Assembly: GCA_034401795.1 (NCBI GenBank)
Contig: CM067366.1
Location: forward strand, 81,442,891-81,506,890
Direction of reading: 5' to 3'
From: Chaetoderma sp. LZ-2023a
Taxonomy: Eukaryota > Mollusca > Caudofoveata > Chaetodermatida > Chaetodermatidae
DNA: 64,000 nt
A program made the position numbers and the translations under genes. Positions within the stretch are counted from its first letter, which is position 1. Every line of letters begins with the position of its first letter. Shown one piece after another: positions 37,054 through 46,739 of the stretch. Under the pieces are notes generated by a model that was given only the letters and a program-made list of their open reading frames with translations, ran no database searches and was not told where the DNA came from.

Positions 37054-40000
37054 GCTGCAATTGTGGTGGCGGTGGTGTTGGTGGTGGTAGTGGTGCTGGT
37101 GATGCTGGTGGTGGTGGGGTGGGGTGGGTGGGGTAGTGTCGGCGGTGCTGCTGGTGGTAGTGATGGCGATGATTTAATATATGGAACCATGTCCATAGAA
37201 CGTTTCCAGTGGGTCAATACTCTCATTTTAACATCAATTCTAATATACTACTCAATATCCAAGAAGATGCAAATTATGAATTTCACAAATTAAAAAAATG
37301 TAAACACAAACGGTCGCTTTCATCCCGTTCCCCAGAGAAACCAGAGTATTCGCTACTTAACGGTGGTTTGCTATTCATCACCGGTCTTGTAAAAGCAAAC
37401 AAATATTATTACGCAACTTATTTGTTCGATGTCGCCATAGAATTGTTGTGGTTTCAGTCCTCCCCCACGCCACACCCCCACCCACCCCGCGTGTAGCTCT
37501 TTGATGTTTCCGATCGCCAATCGCCGTGGTGCTAGTATTTTGTCTGTCACCGGCGGACTGTCTAGACATATTTAAGATTTTCCGAGGTCTTTCCAATTAG
37601 ATCGTAAATATAATTCTTCCCTAAATTGAAAACTCATATGCGCTTATGAGTTTCCAGAAAAACAACAATTAATAACAAAAACGTGTGACGGAGTCTGAAT
37701 TTATGTATGCAAATTAGTATGTACTAATAATACACCAGTACCATTATCTCACAGCAAATACAGTGAAAATTTCTAAATTTATTTATATCCAGGAGTCGGA
37801 GGTAATGCATCTTTAATATGTTTCAGGATGTACGAAACCAAGTTATGAAGCTGGCTGTTTGGATGCGCTGGGTAAGTTTCCTTACCATACGTCATCTTTT
37901 CCCGGTTTTGTACTCTTTTTTAGACTGTAAATCTCCGTTCTGTCGGCTTTGAAAAAATATGCAAAAATGTCCGAGGGGTTTTTCTTTTGTACTGTCAAAG
38001 TGACCGTAATGACCTACATTTTAAGATTCTGAGATATTATCATACATGTTTCACTTATTGAAATGGATGTTTAAATCATTTACAACCAGTTTATTACACC
38101 CGTGCCATTATCTTTCCGAACTTCGTCCTCTTTTCCAATAGCTCAGATATGGCAACCGTGTGCGACTGCTTTGTAGCTCCACTTCCGTAGTAATGGCCCT
38201 TTCCACTTTTACCTGTGCCCCGCCCATCTCTAGCTAAGCTCCACCCACACTTCGTTCGTGTAGAGATCCATCGATCCTTGAACTCCCTGACTTTCAATTT
38301 CCAGAAAACTATACAGGTAAGCTGTTGAATATGTTGAAATTAATTTAACTGGACGCTTTTGCTGCCTATGGCAGCAACAGCGCCCCAGTCAAATTAGTTT
38401 CAAAGTATTTGACAGAATGCTTATTAAATAGTAAAGACATACAATTCGTGCAACGTGTCTGACTATTAAGAGTTAAAGACGTGCCAAATAGAATCATGTA
38501 TGATGTAATGATTATGACGTCATCCTACACACAGCTTAGCTGATTATGACGTCATATGATGTCAGATGATAGATGGATGCTCTGGAAAGGTGAATTGCTG
38601 ATTACAGATTGTGCTATTCGTCTTAGTCTGGGAATTGTGGTAACGGTTATTACGTGCTCCTGCACATCCTTTGATGAAGCGTCTCAACATTGTATTCTCA
38701 ACCGTTTACATATTTCATGGCGAGGCCTGCCAAAACCTGTCTCTATAGTGGTCTTGAGGTATGTCGTTTTGCAGGCCAGAAGTAGATTATGCTTGGAAAT
38801 TTTCCACTGGAACGACTCGCATAATGACCGTACCAGTCATTTCAGTAGTAAATTTTCTAAAATAGTATTCTCTTGGCCTGCAAATGGGCATTCAAAAGGC
38901 AGCTATTTTGATTGTCTTGTTAGAATTTAGCCATTAAAATGTTAGACATTGAAAAATGAATACAGGAATACACAAATTATCTACATCTGAGGAAATATAC
39001 AGTCGGATTTTTAGAACGAAATGTAATGGGAGCGACTACTACCAAAGGGGATATATTATTTTAAAATTATTCAACAGCTCTCTGGAATGGTTGCATTGAA
39101 ATGGGCTTATTGAGATTTCAGAGATGAACGTTTTAAATAAATCATTCTGTTCTTCCTGTAATATTAGTATTGGAATGATGAGTACTTGGTCTGGGATCCT
39201 GAAAGATATGGTTGTCTTGACTCCTTCTATATTCACCCATCCCGTATCTGGTTGCCGGATCTGACGCTATATAACAGGTAAGATGGCCAAGAGAGTACCA
39301 CACACGTAATGAAAGTATTTCTCTATCTGCTAAAATATTATCCTTAAGGGTCGGTAGTTGTCCTGCACGTATACAGCTGTTATTGGTAGATGCGGGTTTC
39401 ATTACTCACTGGGGATGAGAGCGAGGAAGAGGGAGGAGGGATGAAGAGAGAGGAACGAGAAGGATGGAGAGTGTGGTGAGGTGCGAGGGAGAGAGGGGAG
39501 CGAGAGAAGGCAGTGAGGGGTGAGGGACGGGGAGTGCGGGGCGGGGACTGGGGATGGGAGGGAGATATAAGGGACGGAGGGGGGGGGGGGGGAGAGAGGA
39601 AACAGATAGTATGCCTGCCTGCCTGCCTGCCTGCATTGCATGCATGTAAACATGCTGGCTGGCTAACTTGCTGTCTGCCTGTCGGTCTGTCCGTCTGTCT
39701 ATCTGATTGTATGTCTGGCTGGCTGGCTGTCTTTGTGTATATGTGTGTTTATGTGTCTGGAGCTGTATCTCAAATGCTACTTATCCGATCTTACTGTGAC
39801 AGAGGTTTCCAGAGTCCGGCAGTGATATGAATATAAATGCGGGTCGGGTCAAAATTAAATATCTATGTATATTTCATAATCGACTGCTCTGATTTGGCGA
39901 GAAATGTAACACAATACAGTGTGTGAACCTCACTAGGACTCCGCAACTTTGAAAGATTCCAAAATTCAAAAAATCCAAAGATATCAGTGATGGCAATGCT

Positions 40001-43000
40001 TTGTAATCTCTGATTGCTCTTATTGGCTGGTTATTTTCAGCGCGAAGTTTGACGGCGATGCATGGAACGCTCGTTATTTCGTGTTCGTTCAGAAAGATGG
40101 CCGCTTGGCTTGGCTTTTCCCAGCATTCTTAGAATTCGCTTGTCCTATGGATTTGAAGAAGTTTCCATTCGACACTCAGCGCTGTGATCTCCGGTTCGGA
40201 TCCTGGGGATATGAGTGAGTCTATGGTTCGGATGGAGGAGGAGTGGGGTCAGTGACTTTTTATTCTGAGTTTATGGTTCGGATCTTGGGGCTATGAATGA
40301 ATTTATGTTTGTTTCTAGGGAATATGAGTGAGTTCATGGTTCGGGTTAAGGGGGTATTGGTTTGAGTTTCTTATTTAAATCATAGCGATATGTGTAAGTT
40401 TATGGTTCAAATCGTTGAGGAGTGTGCATAGTGGAGCAGTGAGTTAGTAGACCTTTTCCACTTCCATAGGCAGCAACAGCACCCAGTCAAATTAGTTTCA
40501 AAATATGTAACAGCTTACCTGTATAGTTTTCTGGAAATAGATAGTCAGAGAGTTTAGGGATCGATCGATCCCAATACGAGCAAGTTGTGGGAGGAGCTTA
40601 GATAGAGGTGGGCGGGGCATAGATAAAACTGGAAGGGTCCATTATTCTCTTGCATCTCGTTCAGTGCAAAACCAGTTTGTATAAGTTTAATTATTATGTA
40701 TACCAACCCTTTCACGACGAAGCCGGTCAACACCGGCCTCTGTAGTGGTCTCTGAGGAATGTCCATTTGCAGGTCAAGAGAAGACTATTTTTGAAAACTT
40801 ACTACTGGAATGACTACCTCGTTAACCCTGCCAGTCATTCCAGTAGTAAATTTTCAAAAGTAGTCTTCTCTTGGCCTGGAAATTGACATTCAATAAGTAA
40901 ATATTTTAATTTCTTGAGCAAATTTAGTCATTAAACGGTTAAATACACCTCTGTATTAAGACTCATTGGTACTAGCGTTTAAAATTGTCCTATATCTGCA
41001 CGTTACATAGCTAGTCAGATCATTATACACTGCCAGTACTATTACCATCATTAGCAACTTCATTACCAGTATTATGCTTATTATGATTTGCAGTCAGACT
41101 GACGTCAAAATAACGAACATGTACAATATAAGCGATATAACCAAGTTTATCAATAACAGTGAATGGACCCTTATGGATGCTCCAATGGTAACGCGGGAGA
41201 AGCGTTATAGATGCTGTCCTCATGCATATTCTATCATAGACATCATGGTTACCATTAAGGTACAATGCCGCAATTTGATTAAGAAACTGTAATTAATCTA
41301 AGAATATATTAATAAATATCTCTGTATTCGTAGCTAAAATTACTGACCCGTTGAACCTGACACGTCAAAACATCAAATATTGAACCGCTTACCTGTATAA
41401 TTTAAGGGGTTTAATTACTTTTCTATTGTCCAAGGCCGCATAAGTGCTGCATAAAAAATTCATATTGTGTCTACTTTGGCTGATGGTACACATTAAGCAC
41501 TGCCGTCCATCATCATGCACGATTAAGAATGCAATACATAGTTAGTGTCCATTTGAATACCAAGAGAAGGCTTTTTTTAAATTTTACCAATGGAATGACT
41601 GGCTCGGTTATCGAGGCGGTGTTCTCACTAGAGAGTTAATCGAGAATAACGCTATGCTTCAGTATGGCGTTATTCCGGATTAAGTATCTAGTGAGAACAG
41701 GGCCCGAGACTCGTGGTACTAGTGGTAACACCAGTTTCAAATAACCGGCTCCACCTGGCCTGCCAATATACATTTCTCAAGACCACAGTCGATGTAGTTT
41801 TCGGCCAGCCTGAAATATAAAGGGTTAAGTTGGCACACGACGTTAAGACATTAAGGAGGAATCCAGTCTCTCAGTCAATCATATGACGTCATACTCAACT
41901 ATGTGACGTGTAGGTTGACGTCATAATCAATTACCTCATGAATGACTAAATTTTGTATGTCTTAAATGCTTAATAGTCAGTCAGGTTGTACGAATTCTAT
42001 GGCTTTAACATTTAATCAGCATGCTGTTGAATATTTTGAAACTAATTTGACTGGGCGCTGTTACCGCCATAGGCAGCAAAAGCCGCCAGTCAAATTAGTC
42101 TCAAAATATGCAACAGCTTACCTGTATAGTTTTCTGGAAATTGAGATTCAGAGACTGCGGATATCGATCGATCCCAACAATGTCAAAGCGTGTGTAGGGC
42201 TTAGCTAGAGATGTGCGGTGCATAGCTAAAACTGGATTCCTCCATTGTCATTTTGTGTTCGATAATGTGATCATTTCAGACATCTCCATATCACCTATAT
42301 ATTTATCTACTTCACAGCGGCTCCCATTATACTATATCTATAACCTACTGGTCCCCTGTATTCTGATCACGTGTCTAAATCTGTTCACGTTCCTACTCCC
42401 GGTGGAATCTGGAGAGAAGATATCTTTGACTGTCACCAGTTTGCTGACTATGGTCGTCTTTCTCCTGATTGTGTCTGATAAGATGCCGGCAAGGTCGGAC
42501 ACCTTTCCAATTATTAGTAAGTCTAGTACTAACATGTCCCTGCGCCAACCAATCCCGAGTGAGAAACTATCTGACTTTCGGGAGCGAAATATGGCGGTAC
42601 TTTACGAAATGGAATCATTACCCACCCTGTTTTAAAGAACAACATTTTTTGCTTCATATCCCTTATACAAACATCCAATAGAAGGATCCATTTCTGGTTT
42701 TGCCACGCCCCATTCTAGCTAAGCGCCTCCCACGTTTGCACATGTTGGGAACGATTTATAATACGTTGAACACTGAATTCTCAGAATCCAATTCTCAAGG
42801 TAATTCTACGGGTAAGCTATTGAATATTTTGAAACTGATTTTACTGGGTGATGTGCATCACCCAGTCAAGTTAATTTCAAAATATTCAATAGGATTTTTG
42901 ATAAATAGTAAATCCACAAAAGACATGCAATTCATACACTTGCCGAACTTTTAAATGACAGAGCTAGATACGTCATTCATGACGCAGTCTGATTGTGAAG

Positions 43001-46000
43001 GCAACCTACATATATGACGTCATATGAGTGACAGATCGGATCCATCCATTCTCAACCGTTCCGACAGAGGATCCTTGAAGCCCAGCAAACCTCCAGGAAT
43101 GTAGAACCTTCTACTCACCGTAGGTGGGCGTCGGGTGAGTAGAAGCTTCTGCATGTCTGGAGGTTTGGTGAGATCCAGGGATCCTCTGTCGGAAACGTTG
43201 GGAATGAATGGATCCGAGCTGTCACTCAAGTATATGACATCATATACGTAGGTTGTTTTCACAATCAAAATGCTTAATGAATGCCATATTTCCAAGCGTC
43301 GACCTTATTCCGGAGTCAATGCGCACGTGTTTCCTCCTCAGCAGCATACGGAAAATCATGTCCAATGTTACTCTATGCGCATCTGAGACAAGATCGATGA
43401 CTTCACCGGATCATGTCAAAGTGGCTTTAAACGTGGATGCAGCCGCGCAGACATCTTATGGGCTCAACACATGCATGTATCAATAGTCATGTTAAAACAC
43501 TGGGATTTCCACAAAATGGTCATTGACATGTCACGAGCCTTCGACACAATTAAACGCTCAAAGATCTTAGATGTACTATGCCCGGGTAGTTGCAATGAAG
43601 ATGAGCTACGACTAGTGAGATTACTACTTGCAGATACCAAGCTGAGAGTACGAGTCAAGTCAGTGAAGTCTGTAGGGTTTCAGACATCAATCGGCTACCC
43701 ACAGGGTATGCTTAGCCCATTATCGTTCGTGACGTACTTATTTATGTCATTCATGACGTCGTGGATTATGACGTCATCATGCACATCACCTAGTTGATTA
43801 TGACGTCGATTATGACGTCCTATGATTGATGAATAGACTGGAAATGTCCATTACATTGAGCCGTGCATGTCTGTTCAGCTTCCATAACGCGTACGTACTT
43901 GCCTGTGCCCGTACGCGCCTGCAATCATGCGTGCATTCGTATGTATGTGTGTCAGCAGCCGCATCTCATAAACTACTGCTAACAGTTCACACAAGGAAGG
44001 TTGTACCATAGACTAGGGGTTCAACAGTTTGTCCGCCATCAGGATTTAAAGGAATGTTTCTTGGATCAAGTTTTGGAGCTATGGATGTATCAGAAACTAA
44101 CGAGTAGATTAGTTCAAATTCTAACACAATCAGAGTTCTAAATGAGAAATAAAACAGAAGCAGGATTCTTTTGTTTTTCAGGTCAGTACTTCTATTGCTT
44201 GATTATAATCATGACGTGTTCTGCGCTGGTCTCAGTTTGCGTGATTCATCTACACTTCCGGGGAACTAGGGGAGCGCATGCGCCACGTGCTCTCGAGCAG
44301 TTCGTGACGAGGCACCTCGCTACCTGGTTTGGTTATAGCTACGTTATCAGAAACATCCTGAAACATAACAAACGGAAAAGAGCAAGGGTACGTGGAATGC
44401 ATTGTTTGAACCTGCTTGAACGACCACCTCACTTTATTGCACACAGCATCAGTTCTGTAAACGTCTATATTTTTGTATGAGAATTTAAAGCCAACAAAAC
44501 GTGGACAAACAACTAACTGAGATGACGTCTATAAACATATCTTATTTACTTAGGATTGGTATATTTTATAGGATAGCTTTAATACATATTATCAATAGAA
44601 ATACGGGTGGGGGGTGGAACCTTTATAATGTGGCTTTGAATTCTTTCCACAACAGCGTCACAAAGACAATGCGGGCGATGTGTGAAAAGCGTGGGTCCAC
44701 ATCCAGCAGCCCCTTGCGTCTTCTTCGCCTTATAATAATTATTGCAATAGGCATACATCATAGCAAAAGTGTGATTTGTGCAACAGCGTCCGAAGCAGAA
44801 GCATCCATGGCAAGCTCAATGTTGGAAATGCTGCATGTTTTCCACCACAAATTTATATACGATTACCGTAGGAATGGGCCTTTCCATTTTTAGCTATGCC
44901 CCGCCCATCACTAGCTAAGCTCCACTCACACCTCGCCGTGCTGGGATTGATCTATCCCCAAATGCCCTAGCTATCAAATTCTTGAAAACTATACAGGGAA
45001 GCTGTTGAATATTTTGTAACTAATTTGACTGGGTGCTGTTGCTGCCTATGGCAGCAACAGCGCCCAGTCAAATTAGTTTCAAAATATTCAACAGAATATT
45101 TATTAAACAGTAAAAGCAAACAATGTGTACAACAACGCAAGGACCGTCTTCAAATATGCGTTCCTGACGTACTTATCGACGGCATTCATGACGTCATTCA
45201 TTATGATGTCATTGTACACATCACACAGTTCATTATGAAGTCATATGATGGGTGGGTACTCTGGAAAGGTGAATTGTACAGAATCGTAACGTGTGTGATT
45301 AACATCGTAAAGATTTTCTATGATACGATACGACAAGATTGCTTCCCACCATCGTACAATATCTTGCCTTATCGCATCATAGGTAATGTTGCTGCATCAT
45401 AGATCACATCGTGCCGTGTGAGGTGAGATTTATTTACTCTTCCTGTGAGGTGAGATTTATTTACTCTCTGTATCAATCTGCTTTCTCTCTAGGACAAGGG
45501 TACTGATTTTACCGATATTGAACAACAACATGAAAACAAGGTTATGTTTCTGGTTAGAAAACAGGGTGGCTTTCGTTCTCACACAAGCATTCAGAACTTC
45601 TAGCTTATTTCTTAGATTTCTGAAAACAATGACAAAGACGAGCGGACAAGCGGGCGGGCGAGTGACTGGGCGGGGGGGGCAGTGGGCTGGCGGGCGGGCG
45701 GGCAGGCAGGCGAGCGTGGGTGGGTGGTTAACATACTGGACTCGATGTATTATTACTTCATTGTAATCTTAGAGATCTGGATCAGCCATTGTCTCATTAA
45801 CGTATGTCTGTTTTATCCAGGAAAACAAAGAGGAAACATTGGCTAGACTACAAAATCGAAAACGAAGAACTTCAAGATCATCATCACCATGTAATATCTC
45901 CAGGCTGCCACGGAGAAGTCATTCAACTGACATATCACAGTGTTCAGATGAGGAATTATCCAGCGAACGTAGAGACCACGACAGCAAAATCGACGCCAAT

Positions 46001-46321
46001 AAACCAGTCTCAGAGATCAATGATAATATTTCGATTATCTCCTCGCCGGATGTAATACCTTTTCTATCTGGCACGCCATTAAACTATTCTGCTCCTATAG
46101 AACGCCGTCGTCGGAAAAGGAAGCATAAAATAAGCGAACGATCTATATCTTCTACATCGATGGTAGACTCAGTGGCATTGCCTTCAAGAGACGTTGACGA
46201 CAGACAGTTCACCCCGGACCAAGCGTGGGCAATAATATCCATGGTTCTCGATCGAATCTTTTTCCTGGTATTTCTCGCTGCAACTATATGCATAACGATT
46301 TATGTTTTTGCTGCTGTTTAA
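36828..46321 (+). CDS. nicotinic acetylcholine receptor alpha-type subunit gene, 8 exons seen, 5' exon missing
   Basis: This is a Cys-loop ligand-gated cation channel subunit that binds acetylcholine at the cell surface. Eight exons (36828-36956, 37827-37871, 39168-39277, 40041-40214, 41094-41259, 42318-42516, 44182-44387, 45821-46321) join with compatible phases and GT/AG borders into about 509 residues. Visible landmarks are loop D (VWMRWYW), loop A (WLPDLTLYN), a Cys-loop with 13 residues between cysteines and an FPFD core, the loop B Trp (GSWGYD), loop C (YRCCPHAY), M1, M2 (starting GEKISLTV), M3, a basic and Ser-rich cytoplasmic loop, and M4 after VLDRIFF. The vicinal Cys pair marks an alpha-type subunit. 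Glu at M2 -1' and Leu at 9' predict cation selectivity. The 45-bp and 110-bp exons match the sizes usual for exons 3 and 4 in this family. The signal-peptide exon was not found upstream. Exact orthology within the family is unresolved. Confidence 0.93.
37018..37160. repeat. (TGT)n followed by GGTGGT-rich tract
   Basis: Thirteen TGT units, then degenerate GGTGGTG/TGGGGTGGG runs, in the nAChR intron after exon 36828-36956. Confidence 0.9.
37827..37871 (+). CDS. nAChR 45-bp exon (loop D)
   Basis: The acceptor is tttcag and the donor CTGG|gtaagt. The 45 bases encode DVRNQVMKLAVWMRW in phase 0. Exactly 45 bp is the typical size of the third exon in nAChR genes. The Trp of loop D lies in VWMRW. 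Confidence 0.88.
38191..38596 (+). mobile_element. family-1 MITE in nAChR intron, complete
   Basis: It runs from TAATGGCCCTTTCC to GGAAAGGTGAATT. The hairpin spans about 38322-38413 (GCTGCCTATGGCAGC loop). It lies between the 45-bp and 110-bp receptor exons. Confidence 0.82.
38698..38943 (+). mobile_element. family-2 foldback element in nAChR intron
   Basis: A diverged copy inside the intron between the 45-bp and 110-bp exons. It has the inverted blocks CTGGAACGACTCG and ACCAGTCATTTCAGTAG, flanked by AAAATAGTATTCTCTTGGCC. The TTAA edges have decayed. Confidence 0.6.
39168..39277 (+). CDS. nAChR 110-bp exon (loop A)
   Basis: The acceptor is tattag and the donor AACAG|gtaaga. The 110 bp encode YWNDEYLVWDPERYG through IWLPDLTLYN and leave two bases of a split codon. 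This is the canonical exon 4 length for nAChR genes. The loop A Tyr (LYN) is present. Confidence 0.9.
39410..39730. repeat. purine-rich tract, poly-G and CTGC/CTGT tetramers
   Basis: GAGGGAGGAGG-type purines (39415-39600) with a 14-G run near 39580 lead to TGCCTGCCTGCCTGCC and GGCTGGCTGGCT. It lies in the nAChR intron after the 110-bp exon. Confidence 0.8.
40041..40214 (+). CDS. nAChR exon (Cys-loop and loop B)
   Basis: The acceptor is ttattttcag and the donor TATGA|gtgagt. The exon reads AKFDGDAWNARYFVFVQKDG, then the Cys-loop CPMDLKKFPFDTQRC, then RFGSWGYD with the loop B Trp. Both split codons (AG|C and GA|T) restore expected residues. Confidence 0.92.
40452..40643 (-). mobile_element. 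family-1 MITE, half element in nAChR intron
   Basis: Starting at the hairpin loop (CCATAGGCAGCAACAGCACC), only one arm and the half with GATCGATCGATCCCAATACG and TGGGCGGGGCATAG remain. It ends GGAAGGGTCCATT. Confidence 0.72.
40703..40942 (+). mobile_element. family-2 foldback element in nAChR intron
   Basis: The clearest central palindrome of the family: ACTACTGGAATGACTACCTC mirrors the later CCAGTCATTCCAGTAGTAAA, and GAGAAGACTATTTTTG mirrors CAAAAGTAGTCTTCTC. The right edge is CATTAAACGGTTAA. The left edge reads CCAACCC rather than TTAACCC. Confidence 0.7.
41094..41259 (+). CDS. nAChR exon (loop F and loop C)
   Basis: The acceptor is gatttgcag and the donor ATTAAG|gtacaa, weaker than the others. 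The exon encodes QTDVKITNMYNISDITKF through YRCCPHAYSIIDIMVTIK. The adjacent cysteines flanked by Tyr are the signature of an alpha-type agonist site. Confidence 0.92.
41493..41828 (-). mobile_element. family-2 element split by a nested hairpin
   Basis: TTAA occurs at both proposed edges. The usual central palindrome (GGAATGACTGGCTCGG) is interrupted by a separate 89-bp hairpin element at 41616-41704. The whole nest lies in the nAChR intron after the loop C exon. Confidence 0.6.
41616..41704. mobile_element. small nested hairpin element (about 89 bp)
   Basis: The terminal inverted repeats are GGCGGTGTTCTCACTAG and CTAGTGAGAACAGGGCC. The sequence between them is also near-palindromic (GAATAACGC against GGCGTTATTCC). 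The bases CGA occur on both sides, compatible with a 3-bp target duplication. The superfamily is not determined. Confidence 0.6.
41853..42245 (-). mobile_element. family-1 MITE in nAChR intron
   Basis: The terminal inverted repeats here are GGAGGAATCCAG and CTGGATTCCTCC, a variant end shared by the copies at 255 and 9788. The hairpin is at about 42020-42116. The copy ends 72 bp before the M1 exon. Confidence 0.8.
42318..42516 (+). CDS. nAChR exon (M1, M2, start of M3)
   Basis: The acceptor is cttcacag and the donor ATTA|gtaagt. It encodes RLPLYYIYNLLVPCILI (M1), GEKISLTVTSLLTMVVFLL (M2) and DKMPARSDTFPII. The -1' Glu is present with no inserted -2' Pro, as in cation channels. Position 20' is Asp where Glu is common. 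A nearer acceptor (cag at 42277-42279) would add about 13 residues in frame and is less family-like. Confidence 0.92.
42682..43050 (+). mobile_element. family-1 variant-B MITE
   Basis: GGATCCATTTCTGGTTTTGC leads to TCTCAAGGTAATTCTACGGG, a short hairpin (GGGTGATGTGCATCACCC loop) and the terminus GATCGGATCCATCCATT. It lies in the nAChR intron after the M2 exon and is continued by an inverted mirror block. Confidence 0.75.
42990..43265. repeat. 275-bp composite palindrome
   Basis: The outer arms are the variant-B right terminus in both orientations (ACCTACATATATGACGTCAT against TATGACATCATATACGTAGG). The inner arms are unrelated: CCGACAGAGGATCC against GGATCCTCTGTCGG, ACCTCCAG against CTGGAGGT, and TTCTACTCACC against GGTGAGTAGAA. 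The inner hairpin spans about 43056-43199. Confidence 0.7.
43290..43735 (+). pseudogene. LINE-A reverse transcriptase fragment
   Basis: The frames read VIDMSRAFDTIKRSKILDVL (RT motif A) and RLVRLLLADTKLRVRVKSVK, then SVGFQTSIGYPQGMLSPLSF (RT motif B). Upstream, SETRSMTSPDHVKVALNVDA matches the minus-strand LINE-A at 7.8-8.3 kb. It is broken by frameshifts and sits in an nAChR intron. Confidence 0.75.
43728..43855 (+). mobile_element. family-1 right-end fragment fused to LINE-A
   Basis: CGTTCGTGACGTACTTATTT runs through five CRE-like TGACGT sites to GACTGGAAATGTCCATT. It begins within a few bases of where LINE-A similarity stops, so one element probably broke the other. Confidence 0.65.
44182..44387 (+). 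CDS. nAChR exon (M3 and start of cytoplasmic loop)
   Basis: The acceptor is tttttcag and the donor GCAAGG|gtacgt. The exon continues QYFYCLIIIMTCSALVSVCV (M3), then IHLHFRGTRGAHAPRALEQF, where family members have a His/Pro/Arg-rich stretch after M3. It ends in phase 0. Confidence 0.88.
44872..45275 (+). mobile_element. family-1 MITE in nAChR intron, complete
   Basis: The ends are GAATGGGCCTTTCC and GGAAAGGTGAATT. The hairpin at 45002-45093 has a perfect GCTGTTGCTGCC/GGCAGCAACAGC centre. It lies before the terminal receptor exon. Confidence 0.85.
45640..45727 (+). repeat. G-rich (GCGG)n tract
   Basis: GCGGGCGGGCGAG, GGGCGGGGGGGGCAG and GCGGGCGGGCGGGCAGGC give many GGG runs on the sense strand, about 95 bp before the terminal nAChR exon. 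Confidence 0.8.
45821..46321 (+). CDS. nAChR terminal exon (cytoplasmic loop and M4)
   Basis: The acceptor is ttttatccag. The exon encodes a charged, Ser-rich loop with RKRRTSRSSS and a later RRRRKRKHK run, then an amphipathic segment DQAWAIISMVLDR and M4 (FFLVFLAATICITIYVF). The protein ends AAV and a TAA stop at 46319-46321. That TAA lies in the TTAA shared with the transposon at 46318-46502. Confidence 0.92.
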   Translation, partial: ENKEETLARLQNRKRRTSRSSSPCNISRLPRRSHSTDISQCSDEELSSERRDHDSKIDANKPVSEINDNISIISSPDVIPFLSGTPLNYSAPIERRRRKRKHKISERSISSTSMVDSVALPSRDVDDRQFTPDQAWAIISMVLDRIFFLVFLAATICITIYVFAAV

Positions 46322-46502
46322 CACTTTAAGGCCAAGAAAAGACTATTTTTTAATTCCTCACTGAAATGACTGGCTCGATTACCGAGTCAGTCATCCCAGT
46401 GGTAAGTTTTTTAAATAATAGGCTTCTCTTGCATGAAAATGGACAATCCTTAAAAACTACGACAGATGACGATTTTGGTCGGTTTCGCCAAGAAAGTGTT
46501 AA
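46318..46502 (+). mobile_element. TTAA-flanked foldback MITE (family 2) at the nAChR stop codon
   Basis: The element runs from TTAACACTTTAAGGCC to CGCCAAGAAAGTGTTAA. It has TTAA at both ends, short inverted termini (CACTTTnnnGGC) and an internal palindrome around ACTGGCTCGATTACCGAGTCAGT. TTAA duplication is characteristic of piggyBac-type transposition. It begins on the receptor's TAA, so it forms the start of the 3' UTR. Other family-2 copies are at 17861, 38698, 40703, 41493 and 48991. Confidence 0.75.
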
Positions 46503-46739
46503 GCACCACCGAATGAATACGGGATTCTTTTCTAGTTACCCGAATGAATTTACGTCGGAAGAATGTGCCTGCAGCTAACGGAAGCGAGTGGCTATGTTGT
46601 TCCCAGATCACAATGTTCTATGGCAGCATTCAAATCGACAAGTACTGAAGGGGGATTCTTATAATATAGTAAGCCTACTGCTCAGAAATAACATTTCCAA
46701 AATATAAGTCGATTTGAACACATGGCAGCAATGTGATCC

